From RGIG3528 sp045616485 (lineage in GTDB: Bacteria; Bacillota; Clostridia; Lachnospirales; Lachnospiraceae), in NCBI GenBank assembly GCA_045616485.1, contig JAZLGU010000016.1, forward strand, positions 1 to 64,000: DNA of 64,000 nt, read 5' to 3'. The translations under genes were made by a program, and so were the position numbers. Shown here in pieces: positions 42,991 through 51,228 of the stretch. The notes beneath the pieces were generated by a model. It was not told the DNA's origin and made no database searches. It worked only from the letters and a program-made list of their open reading frames with translations. Positions within the stretch are counted from its first letter, which is position 1; each line of letters starts with the position of its first letter.

Positions 42991-44952
42991 ATGAGACAGG
43001 GTAATCTTTCAATTGATTCAGAGAATATTTTCCCTATAATCAAGCAGTGGCTTTACAGCGATCACGATATTTTTTACAGAGAGCTTATTTCCAATGGCTG
43101 TGATGCCATTACAAAGCTTAAAAAGCTGGATTCAGTAGGAGAGGTATCTCTTCCTGAGGGTACAGAGTTTAGAGTGGATGTTTTTGTAAATCAGGAAAAT
43201 AAGACTATTACTATTACCGATAATGGTATCGGTATGACTGAGGAAGAAGTAGAAAAGTATATCAACCAGATTGCTTTTTCCGGTGCTAAAGATTTTATGG
43301 AGCAGTACAAGGACAAGGCTGGCTCTGAGCAGATTATTGGTCACTTCGGCCTTGGTTTCTATTCAGCTTTCATGGTAGCTGACAGGGTTACTATTGATAC
43401 ACTTTCTTATAAAGAAGGTGCCAAGGCTGTCAGCTGGGAGTCAGAGGGCGGTCAGACCTTCGAGATGAAGGAGGGGGACAAGCCTGAGCGCGGTACTACC
43501 ATCGTTTTGTACCTGAATGAGGATTCATATGAGTTTGCCAATGCATACAGAGCAAAAGAGGTTATCGAAAAGTACTGTTCATTCATGCCGGTACCGATTT
43601 TCTTTAAGGATGAGAACGCCAAGCCTGCAGAAGTAAAAGAAGGTGAGACACCTGAGGCTCCAAAACCTATCAACGAGGTAAATCCTCTCTGGACCAAGCA
43701 GCCTTCATCTTGTACAGAAGAGGAGTACAAGAAGTTTTATAGAGATGCCTTTAATGATTTCAAGGAGCCTCTTTTCTGGATTCATTTGAATATGGACTAT
43801 CCTTTCAACCTTAAGGGCATCCTGTATTTCCCTAAGATTAACACAGAGTACGATTCTATCGAGGGTAAGATTAAGCTTTATTCCAATCAAGTATTTGTGG
43901 CTGACAATATCAAGGAGGTTATTCCTGAATTCCTGATGTTACTTAAGGGATGTATTGATTGTCCTGACCTGCCACTTAACGTATCACGTTCTGCTTTGCA
44001 GAATGACGGCTTTGTCAAGAAGATTCAGGATTATATCACCAAGAAGGTGGCTGACAAGCTTATTGGTATGTACAAGGTAGAGCGCGAGTCCTATGAAAAA
44101 TATTGGGATGATATCTCTCCATTTATCAAATTTGGTTGCTTAAAGGATGATAAGTTCAGAGATAAGATAAAGGATTTTGTAATCTTTAAGAATCTTTCTG
44201 ATAAGTATCTGACTCTCCCTGAGTATATAAAGGCTGCCAAGGGCGAGGAGGCTAATGCTACAGATGAAAACGGTGCTACCGTCGAGGCTGAGGTAGTAGA
44301 AGATAGTAAGGACAGCGTAGAGGGTGAGGAAAAAGAGAAGAAAAAGGATACCGTTTACTATGTTACAGATCTGGTACAGCAGAGCCAGTATGTAAACATG
44401 TTTAAAGAAAACGGCAAGGATGCCCTTATCCTTACCCACAATATCGATCAGCCTTTTATTTCCCAGCTGGAATATCAGAATGATACAGTACGTTTTGTGC
44501 GTATCGACTCTGAAGTGGCTGATGACATGAAGGATGAAACGAGCGAGGATGAGCTGAAAGAACAGCAGAACAAGCTTACAGACATGTTCCGCAAGACTCT
44601 TTCCAAAGACAAGCTGGAAGTACAGGTACAGAAGATAAAGTCTGAGCGCATTGCTGCTATGATTACACTTTCTGAGGAAAGCCGTAGAATGCTGGATATG
44701 ATGAAGATGTACTCTATGGGCGGCATGGATGCAGGCATGGATGATATGTTCGGCGGCAGTGAGACGCTGGTACTTAATGCCAATCATCCTCTGGTTCAGT
44801 ACCTCTTCGAGCATTCCCGTACCAAGAATGCCACAGTTATCTGCGAGCAGCTCTACGATCTGGCCCTTCTTCAGCACAAGCCTCTTTCACCTGAGGCCAT
44901 GACCAAGTTTGTAGAGAGATCCAATGAGATTATGATGCTCTTAACAAAATAA
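42991..44952 (+). CDS. htpG: Hsp90 chaperone HtpG
   Basis: A 653-residue ATP-dependent chaperone. The GHKL ATPase domain (1-215) has YRELISNGCDA with the Glu and Asn that hold the nucleotide, then TDNGIGM and GHFGLGFYSAFM. The middle domain (about 270-490) contains the NVSRSALQ block; the C-terminal dimerisation domain ends NEIMMLL. An acidic and Lys-rich insert sits near residues 410-450 and a shorter one (EVKEGETPEAPKP) near 210-225. ATG 42991 has AAAGGAGA upstream; the frame is open further upstream but crosses the promoter. Control is by CIRCE/HrcA. A strong terminator follows. Confidence 0.96.
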   Translation: MRQGNLSIDSENIFPIIKQWLYSDHDIFYRELISNGCDAITKLKKLDSVGEVSLPEGTEFRVDVFVNQENKTITITDNGIGMTEEEVEKYINQIAFSGAKDFMEQYKDKAGSEQIIGHFGLGFYSAFMVADRVTIDTLSYKEGAKAVSWESEGGQTFEMKEGDKPERGTTIVLYLNEDSYEFANAYRAKEVIEKYCSFMPVPIFFKDENAKPAEVKEGETPEAPKPINEVNPLWTKQPSSCTEEEYKKFYRDAFNDFKEPLFWIHLNMDYPFNLKGILYFPKINTEYDSIEGKIKLYSNQVFVADNIKEVIPEFLMLLKGCIDCPDLPLNVSRSALQNDGFVKKIQDYITKKVADKLIGMYKVERESYEKYWDDISPFIKFGCLKDDKFRDKIKDFVIFKNLSDKYLTLPEYIKAAKGEEANATDENGATVEAEVVEDSKDSVEGEEKEKKKDTVYYVTDLVQQSQYVNMFKENGKDALILTHNIDQPFISQLEYQNDTVRFVRIDSEVADDMKDETSEDELKEQQNKLTDMFRKTLSKDKLEVQVQKIKSERIAAMITLSEESRRMLDMMKMYSMGGMDAGMDDMFGGSETLVLNANHPLVQYLFEHSRTKNATVICEQLYDLALLQHKPLSPEAMTKFVERSNEIMMLLTK

Positions 44953-44959
44953 TAAAATA

Positions 44960-44997
44960 AAAAGTTGCCACCGGAATATTTACCGGTGGCAACTTTT
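44960..44997. terminator. Bidirectional terminator between htpG and the tRNA operon
   Basis: AAAAGTTGCCACCGG (44960-44974), eight-base loop, CCGGTGGCAACTTTT (44983-44997): a 15-bp perfect stem with A/T ends, able to stop htpG on the plus strand and the tRNA transcript on the minus strand. Confidence 0.88.
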
Positions 44998-45002
44998 GAA
45001 AT

Positions 45003-45075
<73 letters not shown>

Positions 45076-45123
45076 ATATGTAATTAATTTACTATTTTGT
45101 AAAGCATAATAGTAAATAATAAA

Positions 45124-45197
45124 TCGAGGCGACAAGATTCGAACTTGCGACCTCTGCGTCCCGAACGCAGCGCTCTACCAAACTGAGCCACGCCTCG
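45124..45197 (-). tRNA. tRNA-Pro (anticodon CGG)
   Basis: A 74-base cloverleaf on the minus strand: acceptor CGAGGCG/CGCCTCG, anticodon arm CTGCG-TTCGGGA-CGCAG with anticodon CGG (reads CCG, Pro), and T loop TTCGAAT. CCA is not encoded. A disrupted copy lies just upstream in the same transcript. Confidence 0.95.
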
Positions 45198-45221
45198 ATA
45201 ATAACAATAGAAGATAAAAAA

Positions 45222-45454
45222 GCGACCTCTGCGGTCTCGCATCACCGTGATTCATGCGTCGTAAACGACTTTGAATCACTATGCTCGGTCCGCGCTAAGC
45301 ACTCCCCACCGGGGAGTAGCACCCCGAACGCAGCGCTCTACCAAATATTATCACTGTCGTAAACGACAGTGATAACTCCGAAGGAGTTTGAAACGCTCGC
45401 CCTTTCGCGAAGCGAAATCTTATGGCGAGCGACCACAAAGAGCCACGCCTCGAT
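45222..45454 (-). pseudogene. tRNA-Pro copy interrupted by two palindrome blocks
   Basis: Three pieces of the neighbouring tRNA-Pro occur in the right order and orientation: 45440-45454 (acceptor 5' strand to D stem), 45323-45345 (D loop to anticodon) and 45222-45233 (3' anticodon stem and variable loop). Insert 45346-45439 sits in the D loop and insert 45234-45322 in the anticodon loop. The T arm and acceptor 3' strand are missing; the sequence runs into TTTTTTATC instead. Both inserts are made of hairpins and share the tip GTCG-TAAA-CGAC. It cannot be a working tRNA. It may be a decayed duplicate or a structured RNA made from one. Confidence 0.85.
45234..45439. repeat. Nested palindromes within the interrupted tRNA
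   Basis: Insert 1 has GTGATTCA/TGAATCAC (45247-45279) enclosing GTCG-TAAA-CGAC (45258-45269), and ACTCCCC/GGGGAGT (45301-45317). Insert 2 has TATCACTGTCG/CGACAGTGATA (45349-45374), ACTCC/GGAGT (45375-45387), and CGCTCGCC/GGCGAGCG (45394-45431) enclosing TTTCGC/GCGAAA. Confidence 0.88.
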
Positions 45455-45497
45455 AAAAAGAAAAAATAACTACCGTTGCTTTTATGGCAACAGACAC

Positions 45498-45526
45498 ATT
45501 ATGCCCTTTTTTTTACTAAATGTCAA
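45498..45526 (-). promoter_or_regulatory. Promoter of the tRNA operon
   Basis: On the minus strand, TTGACA (45526-45521), 17-base spacer, CATAAT (45503-45498). It would transcribe the interrupted tRNA first, then tRNA-Pro and tRNA-Thr. Confidence 0.85.
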
Positions 45527-45548
45527 TGGTAAGATGTTGTAGATTTTT

Positions 45549-45590
45549 GGGGACAGGTAACTCTATGGGAAACGTCCCTTCTTGCCCCTT
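45549..45590. repeat. Decayed REP-like sequence
   Basis: GGGGACAGGTAACTCTATGG and then GAAACGTCCC recall the GGGGACGTTTCTC units elsewhere in the window but are too degenerate for certainty. Its end overlaps the -35 region of the next promoter. Confidence 0.4.
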
Positions 45591-45610
45591 GCTGACAAAA
45601 GTGATACAAT
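45582..45610 (+). promoter_or_regulatory. Promoter of the rhodanese lipoprotein operon
   Basis: TTGCCC (45582-45587), 17-base spacer, TACAAT (45605-45610). Confidence 0.55.
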
Positions 45611-45656
45611 CATGCTGTTTCGGATTATTTGCTTACGATTAAGGAGATATATAAGG

Positions 45657-46403
45657 ATGGAGAATAATAAAAGGGAGACTAACGGTGTGTTTGGAAACAG
45701 GTGGATTGCATTAATATGTTTCACTGCGGTTTTTCTGTCTGCGTGTACGGTCAGGACCAATAGTGTGCGAATTGGTTATGTGGAGAGCTCCACATCAACA
45801 CATTGGAAGGCCAATTACACTTCTCTGGACGGGACTATGACCGGTACGCTTAAGGTTAAAAGCGGGATCCTGAAGGTAGATATTACTACTGAGTCAGGTA
45901 GTATATCCCTGGATATTACAGATGAAAATGGTAATAATGTTTATAAAGGGAAGAATCTCGGCACATGCTCTTTTACAGTAAAGACCAGCGGTAAGACAAA
46001 AATTACGGTAACCACAGAAAAGCATAAAGGGTCATTCAATTTCACTGAAGAGCAGAAAGGAAATACCTCAATGAGTGGTAACGGAAATGGGGCCGGATTT
46101 GAGTCTATATCCATGGATGAGGCAAAGACAATATTTGCGTCTTTCGGAGACTATATTATACTGGACGTGAGAAGAGCAGATGAATTTGCGGAGGGCCATA
46201 TACCGGGGGCTATTAATATAGCCAATGAAAGTATAACGGACAGTGAGCCGGACGGACTTGATGATAAGAATCAGACTATATATGTCTACTGCCGCAGTGG
46301 TAATAGAAGTAAGCAGGCTGCGGGAAAGCTGGCTGCTATGGGCTATAAGCATATCATTGAATGCGGCGGTATCATTGACTGGAAGGGAATAATAGAGAAA
46401 TAG
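45657..46403 (+). CDS. Lipoprotein with C-terminal rhodanese domain
   Basis: A 248-residue surface lipoprotein (Cys30 in FLSACTVRT). Residues 40-145 form a beta-rich unknown domain with Thr-rich strands (TGTLKVKSGILKVDI); residues 155-248 are a rhodanese domain with LDVRRADEFAEGHIPGA and active-site C212 in YCRSGNRSKQA. Single-domain rhodaneses carry sulfur from thiosulfate or polysulfide; an extracellular one may take part in sulfur or thiol exchange. The start at 45657 has AAGGAG ten bases upstream. It is followed 13 bases later by a HAD gene. Confidence 0.84.
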   Translation: MENNKRETNGVFGNRWIALICFTAVFLSACTVRTNSVRIGYVESSTSTHWKANYTSLDGTMTGTLKVKSGILKVDITTESGSISLDITDENGNNVYKGKNLGTCSFTVKTSGKTKITVTTEKHKGSFNFTEEQKGNTSMSGNGNGAGFESISMDEAKTIFASFGDYIILDVRRADEFAEGHIPGAINIANESITDSEPDGLDDKNQTIYVYCRSGNRSKQAAGKLAAMGYKHIIECGGIIDWKGIIEK

Positions 46404-46416
46404 GGTGAGGTAATAT

Positions 46417-46938
46417 ATGGAGAAAAAACTGGCAAAAATAAAGGTTTTGTTTGCAGATGTTGATAATACACTGCTTTGTCTTAAGATGTATGACGACGAA
46501 GGTAAAAGAATGGTAGGAGCCCTGAACTACGATGAGTGGCTCAAGTACAATATAGAGCACAACGCTTATATAAACTGTATAGCTCCCAAGGGCGTATTTG
46601 ATTTGGTATATATGCTCCATGAGCAGAACGGTGCCAAGATATACGGGCTTACTGAATGCAGCAACAGCTTTGAGTACAATTCCAAATACAACAGGTTGCA
46701 TGAGTGCTATCCCGGGGTTTTTGAGCACCATGGAGATCTTATTTCTACAGACACCAGACATAATAAGGTCAAAATTATGAAAATGATTGCTGCCCGTGAC
46801 GGTTATAGTTACGATGAAATAATGTTTATCGATGACAGTTATATGGAAATAATGGAAGCCTTTGAGGCGGGAATGCTTTCCATGCATACCACTGAGGTAA
46901 TGGAACGATTTATCAATAAATATAAAGATAAAGAATAG
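46417..46938 (+). CDS. HAD-superfamily hydrolase
   Basis: A 173-residue cytoplasmic protein with the HAD nucleophile motif FADVDNTLL (D14, D16), a Thr in YGLTECS as motif II, a conserved Lys region and the acidic motif IMFIDDSYMEI near residue 140. The cap is small, between motifs I and II. The substrate is unknown. RBS GGTGAGG precedes the ATG. It lies 13 bases after the rhodanese gene. Confidence 0.78.
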   Translation: MEKKLAKIKVLFADVDNTLLCLKMYDDEGKRMVGALNYDEWLKYNIEHNAYINCIAPKGVFDLVYMLHEQNGAKIYGLTECSNSFEYNSKYNRLHECYPGVFEHHGDLISTDTRHNKVKIMKMIAARDGYSYDEIMFIDDSYMEIMEAFEAGMLSMHTTEVMERFINKYKDKE

Positions 46939-46970
46939 TTGTGAAGAATGCTGATTTTTGGGGGAGTAAA

Positions 46971-47366
46971 GTGAGCGAAAAACGCAGTAGAATGCTATTC
47001 TTGGTTATAGCGTTCATTTTGATCGTAATAGAATTTATTATAGGCATATTTGTTCATGACAAATTTATAAGGCCCTTTGGCGGCGACATAATTGTCGTAG
47101 TGATACTATACGCACTGGTACGCAGTGTGTTTTTAAAGAGCAATCATCCAATTTCGGTTTATGTTTTTATTTTTGCTACGGCATATGAATTTACGCAAAA
47201 AATCCCTTTGGTGGACCTTTTGGGGGTATCGGGAAGATTTATGCGAGCCCTTATGGGGACCTCTTTTTCCTGGATTGATATCCTTTGCTATCTGGCAGGG
47301 TGTATTCTATGCCTTGGGCATGATATATACCACTGCAGGGCGCATTTTCACAAGCATACTGCTTGA
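46971..47366 (+). CDS. DUF2809-like membrane protein
   Basis: A 131-residue membrane protein with four predicted helices. The features IRPFGGDIIVVVILYALVRS and the late W-I-D-I-L-C-Y-L-A-G block match the DUF2809 pattern; function is unknown. I use GTG 46971, with GGGGGAG four to five bases upstream; another GTG at 46941 has no good site. It ends the rhodanese-HAD operon. The His/Cys-rich last 15 residues (DIYHCRAHFHKHTA) are odd for the family and could bind metal. Confidence 0.7.
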   Translation: MSEKRSRMLFLVIAFILIVIEFIIGIFVHDKFIRPFGGDIIVVVILYALVRSVFLKSNHPISVYVFIFATAYEFTQKIPLVDLLGVSGRFMRALMGTSFSWIDILCYLAGCILCLGHDIYHCRAHFHKHTA

Positions 47367-47394
47367 GCATTCAAGGGGCTGAGAATAAGTCTTA

Positions 47395-48534
47395 TCAACA
47401 AAGAGATAATACAAAACGTTCCACAAGGTAAAGCACCAGGATAAAAAGCACGTTGAGAGCGGAGAATTTAAACATATACTTACCTACGGCCCTTACGTCA
47501 TTATGATGCTTAAACTCGGTGAAAGTGATAAGGGAGGCCAGGCTGGCAATAAGCGTGCCGCAGCCGCCGATATTTACGGCAGGCAGAAGAGCAGCATAAT
47601 TATCTGTGAAGTGAGACAAGAGTACGGCGGATGGGACGTTACTTATAAACTGGCAGGAAAGAATGCCGAAAAGCAAAGTGTTTTTAGGCAGGAGCCAGGA
47701 GAAAAAGTCGTTTACCGCAGGGATTCTGGAAAGATTTCCTGAAAAAACAAAGAAAGCGCAGAAGGTCAAAAGTAAAGGATAATTAACTTCCTTAATAGCC
47801 TTTCTGTCCAGGAAAAGCAGGGCGATTATTACGACAATGGTGCCTACGATGTGATTGACTACTCTGAAAACAATTAAAATGCTGAAAATAAATAGCAAAG
47901 TGTAGACAGCGGTTCTTTTCTTACGCAGATGGAAATCGCTGTCTTTTTTTAACTCCAGAGGTGTGTTTTTAACAAAAAGGCAGCAGATAACTATCATTAT
48001 GGTAGCTACTGCAAAAGGAGGAAACATAATCCTCACAAATTCCCAGGTGGGAATCTCATAATAAGCATACAGATAGAGATTCTGGGGATTGCCAAAAGGG
48101 GTCAGCATTCCGCCCAGATTGGCAGCAATATTCTGCATAATAAAAGTATAGGCCATGGCCTTGTGATTGTCGGTCTTATCCATAACCATAAAGCCGAGAG
48201 GCAGGAAAGTAAGCAGAGCCATGTCATTGGCCAGTACCATGGAGCCTACAAAGGTAATGAAAACAAGGGCGATGGTAGCATTTCGCAGAGTGTGAAATCT
48301 TACTACCACGCCTCTGGCCAAAATGTCAAAGGTATGAATATGATTGTAGGCGGCCACTACTGCCAAAGTGCAGAAAAGTGTAGCTAATGTTTTTAAATTG
48401 AAGTAACCCAGGTATTCTTTATCGGGACGTACAAAAAAACAGGTGATTATCATAGCTATGATGGCTACAAAAAGCACAGGCTGGTTTTTTATAAATCTCT
48501 TTATGTATCCCGGACGGGGACGTGGAAAAGCCAT
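47395..48534 (-). CDS. SLC13/ion-transporter superfamily permease
   Basis: A 379-residue integral membrane protein with about ten helices, of the ion transporter superfamily that includes CitM, ArsB and SLC13 members. Two re-entrant-type Asn/Pro motifs are present: NIAANLGGMLTPFGNPQNL and ISNVPSAVLLSHF. It probably moves an organic anion or other anion with Na+ or H+; substrate undetermined. It has its own promoter and AAGGAAG site and faces the DUF2809 gene. Confidence 0.82.
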   Translation of the reverse strand: MAFPRPRPGYIKRFIKNQPVLFVAIIAMIITCFFVRPDKEYLGYFNLKTLATLFCTLAVVAAYNHIHTFDILARGVVVRFHTLRNATIALVFITFVGSMVLANDMALLTFLPLGFMVMDKTDNHKAMAYTFIMQNIAANLGGMLTPFGNPQNLYLYAYYEIPTWEFVRIMFPPFAVATIMIVICCLFVKNTPLELKKDSDFHLRKKRTAVYTLLFIFSILIVFRVVNHIVGTIVVIIALLFLDRKAIKEVNYPLLLTFCAFFVFSGNLSRIPAVNDFFSWLLPKNTLLFGILSCQFISNVPSAVLLSHFTDNYAALLPAVNIGGCGTLIASLASLITFTEFKHHNDVRAVGKYMFKFSALNVLFILVLYLVERFVLSLC

Positions 48535-48576
48535 TTTATTTCTTCTTTCCTTAATTTTTTCTGATAGACCAAAAGT

Positions 48577-48604
48577 ATTATATGCTTGAAGAAGAAATAT
48601 GCAA
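48577..48604 (-). promoter_or_regulatory. Promoter of the SLC13-type gene
   Basis: On the minus strand, TTGCAT (48604-48599), 16-base spacer, TATAAT (48582-48577), about 43 bases upstream of the ATG. Confidence 0.72.
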
Positions 48605-48666
48605 GGGGAAATTACAAATTTAAGAACTATATTAACTATTTTAATAAATATTTAGTTTCTTTAGCT

Positions 48667-48695
48667 TTGATTTTAAGTTAAGGACGTGTTAAAAT
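48667..48695 (+). promoter_or_regulatory. Promoter of the beta-mannosidase/CotH operon
   Basis: TTGATT (48667-48672), 17-base spacer, TAAAAT (48690-48695), 46 bases before the ATG. Confidence 0.75.
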
Positions 48696-48741
48696 TACTC
48701 CGCATTTGATACTGATTTTAAAAAGCATAGGAGCACATATT

Positions 48742-51228
48742 ATGAAAAAACAGTTTTTAAACGATAATTGGCGACTGACAGTGCTGGGCTCTCAGGGCTA
48801 TGATATCAAGGAAAAGGATATAGAGACCTGCGTTCCCACCAGTGTTTATTACACTCTGTTAAATAAGGGCCTTATGCCGGACCCATTCTACAGGGATAAC
48901 GAACTGGACGCTTTTGATCTTATGAAGAATGACTTTGAGCTAAAGACGAGCTTTACACCTTCTAAAGACATTTTGAAGGCAGATAAGATTTGCCTGGAAT
49001 TCAAGGGGATTGATACAGTAGCCCATGTATATTTAAATGGCCAGCTGCTTTTCGATGCCTGTAATATGCATAGGACCTGGGAGTATGATGTGACAGGTCT
49101 TGTAAAAGATGGAGAAAACGACCTGCTGGTGCATATTGATTCTCCCATAAACTACATAAAGGAAGAACAGGAGAAGTGTTATACCGGCGGCTCGGGCGAT
49201 GCCACAGAGGGATTTCCGCACCTTAGAAAAGCCCACTGTATGTTCGGCTGGGACTGGGGCCCACGTCTTCCTGATGCAGGTATTTTCCGCGATGTTACCC
49301 TTATCGGAGTGGAAAAAGCCAGAATTACTGATGTTTACATTTCCCAGATTCACTCTGAGAAAAAGGTAGAGCTCTTAATCGATACGGAAGAAGAGCTGGT
49401 AGTGGGGGACATAAAGATAGATTCCTATGGCGATGCTATAAGTGAGCTGCAGACACAGGTGATCTGCACTGTTACCGACCCTTTTGGACAGGTGGTATAC
49501 GAGGGACCGGCAGAGGATGAAATAGTTATTGACGCCCCCTGCCTCTGGTGGCCCAATGGCTATGGAAAACAGTATCTTTACACTGTGGAAGTGGCATTGA
49601 CCGATATGGCGACTTCCGATACCCTGGATGTTATTACCAAACGCATCGGTCTTCGCACTATGTCCATGTCCCGTGAGCATGATGAATGGGGCAGGGAATT
49701 CTGCCATATAGTAAATGGTGTGAAGATATTTGCCATGGGAGCAGACTATATCCCTGAGGATAACATCCTGCCTCGCATTACCAGGGAACGCACGGAAAAA
49801 CTGCTCAAAGATGCGGCCTGGGCCCACCACAATTCCATCAGAGTATGGGGCGGCGGCTATTATCCCGATGATTATTTTTATGATATATGTGATGAACTGG
49901 GGCTTATTGTATGGCAGGACTTTATGTTTGCCTGCGCGTCCTATGAGCTGGATGATGACTTTGAGGCCAATATTACCGAGGAAATCATAGATAATGTAAA
50001 ACGTATCAGGCATCACGCATCTTTAGGACTCTGGTGCGGTAATAATGAGATGGAAACACAGACTCTGGATGGCTGCTGGAAGCCTTCCGTAAAGCAGAAA
50101 GCAGACTATTTAAAAATTTTTGACTATATTATTCCAAAGCTATTAAAGGAGCTGGATCCGGACAGATTTTACTGGCCTTCATCTCCATCCCGAGGTGGCA
50201 ATTTTGACTATCCATGGGATGAAAATGATGGTGATGCTCATTACTGGGATGTATGGCATGGTAACAAGCCATTTACCGATTTCAGAAAGTATTATTACAG
50301 ATACCTGTCAGAATTCGGATTCCAGTCATTCCCTGCATTACCTACCATTGAAAGCTTTACGGAGCCTGATGATAGAAATATTTTTTCCTATGTCATGGAA
50401 ATGCATCAGAGAAATACTTCTGCCAATGGCAAAATAATGAATTATATGTCTGCGACATACAGATATCCTAATTCTTTTGAAAGTCTGATATATGCTTCTC
50501 AGCTTTTGCAGGCAGAAGCAATACGCTACGGTGTCGAGCACAACAGAAGACACAGGGGGCGCTGTATGGGTACGGTAGTATGGCAGCTGAACGATATCTG
50601 GCCGGTAGCTTCGTGGGCAGGCATCGACTCTTTCGGACGCAGAAAAGCTCTTCATTACGCTGAGAAGAAAATGTTTGCTCCGGTACTGGTTTCAGCTGAA
50701 GAAAATGGTGATATTAATCAGCGTCCCTATTGCATTTCAGAGGATAGAAAGGTAAAATATTCTTTTAGATTGAATGTGGCAAACGAGACTCAGCAGCAGG
50801 TGTCAGACACTCTTAAATGGCAGATCAGGGATACTGAAGGACAGATACTTTTTGAGGGACAAAAAGAGATTACGGTGGCACCTTTGTCTGTATGGTGGGA
50901 TGAGGAAGTGGACTTATCCGGCAGGATAGACCCTACCAGACATTATCTTTCATATTCCTATGGTGAAGGCAGCGGTACAGTGCTATTTGCGGCACCAAAG
51001 CATTTCCATTTCACGGATCCCGGCCTTACAGCCACCATAAAGGGAGATGCCATCACCGTAAAAGCTGCCCGTTACGCCAGAAAAATCGAAATAATTACAG
51101 ATGATCCGGATATAAAGCTTTCTGATAATTTCTTTGACCTGAATGCAGGTGAGGAAAAGACAGTCACTATAGAAGAAGGCAGGGCAACATCAGTAAGGAC
51201 AAGGAGCGTATACTCAATAGGACGATGA
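48742..51228 (+). CDS. GH2 beta-mannosidase, cytoplasmic
   Basis: An 828-residue retaining glycosidase: N-terminal galactose-binding-like domain, Ig-like domain, barrel (about 300-610) and C-terminal beta domains. Acid/base E436 lies in WCGNNEME and nucleophile E524 in LSEFGFQSFP; the GWDWGPRLPDAG block near residue 170 marks beta-mannosidases rather than beta-galactosidases. With no signal peptide it should release mannose from imported manno-oligosaccharides. ATG 48742 follows AGGAG. Its last codons overlap the start of the CotH gene (ATGA). Confidence 0.92.
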   Translation: MKKQFLNDNWRLTVLGSQGYDIKEKDIETCVPTSVYYTLLNKGLMPDPFYRDNELDAFDLMKNDFELKTSFTPSKDILKADKICLEFKGIDTVAHVYLNGQLLFDACNMHRTWEYDVTGLVKDGENDLLVHIDSPINYIKEEQEKCYTGGSGDATEGFPHLRKAHCMFGWDWGPRLPDAGIFRDVTLIGVEKARITDVYISQIHSEKKVELLIDTEEELVVGDIKIDSYGDAISELQTQVICTVTDPFGQVVYEGPAEDEIVIDAPCLWWPNGYGKQYLYTVEVALTDMATSDTLDVITKRIGLRTMSMSREHDEWGREFCHIVNGVKIFAMGADYIPEDNILPRITRERTEKLLKDAAWAHHNSIRVWGGGYYPDDYFYDICDELGLIVWQDFMFACASYELDDDFEANITEEIIDNVKRIRHHASLGLWCGNNEMETQTLDGCWKPSVKQKADYLKIFDYIIPKLLKELDPDRFYWPSSPSRGGNFDYPWDENDGDAHYWDVWHGNKPFTDFRKYYYRYLSEFGFQSFPALPTIESFTEPDDRNIFSYVMEMHQRNTSANGKIMNYMSATYRYPNSFESLIYASQLLQAEAIRYGVEHNRRHRGRCMGTVVWQLNDIWPVASWAGIDSFGRRKALHYAEKKMFAPVLVSAEENGDINQRPYCISEDRKVKYSFRLNVANETQQQVSDTLKWQIRDTEGQILFEGQKEITVAPLSVWWDEEVDLSGRIDPTRHYLSYSYGEGSGTVLFAAPKHFHFTDPGLTATIKGDAITVKAARYARKIEIITDDPDIKLSDNFFDLNAGEEKTVTIEEGRATSVRTRSVYSIGR

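Noticed and set aside
47161..47382. Frameshift at the end of the DUF2809-like gene
   Set aside because: The alternative frame is not better matched to the family; the annotated frame keeps the conserved late helix, only the last 15 residues look odd.
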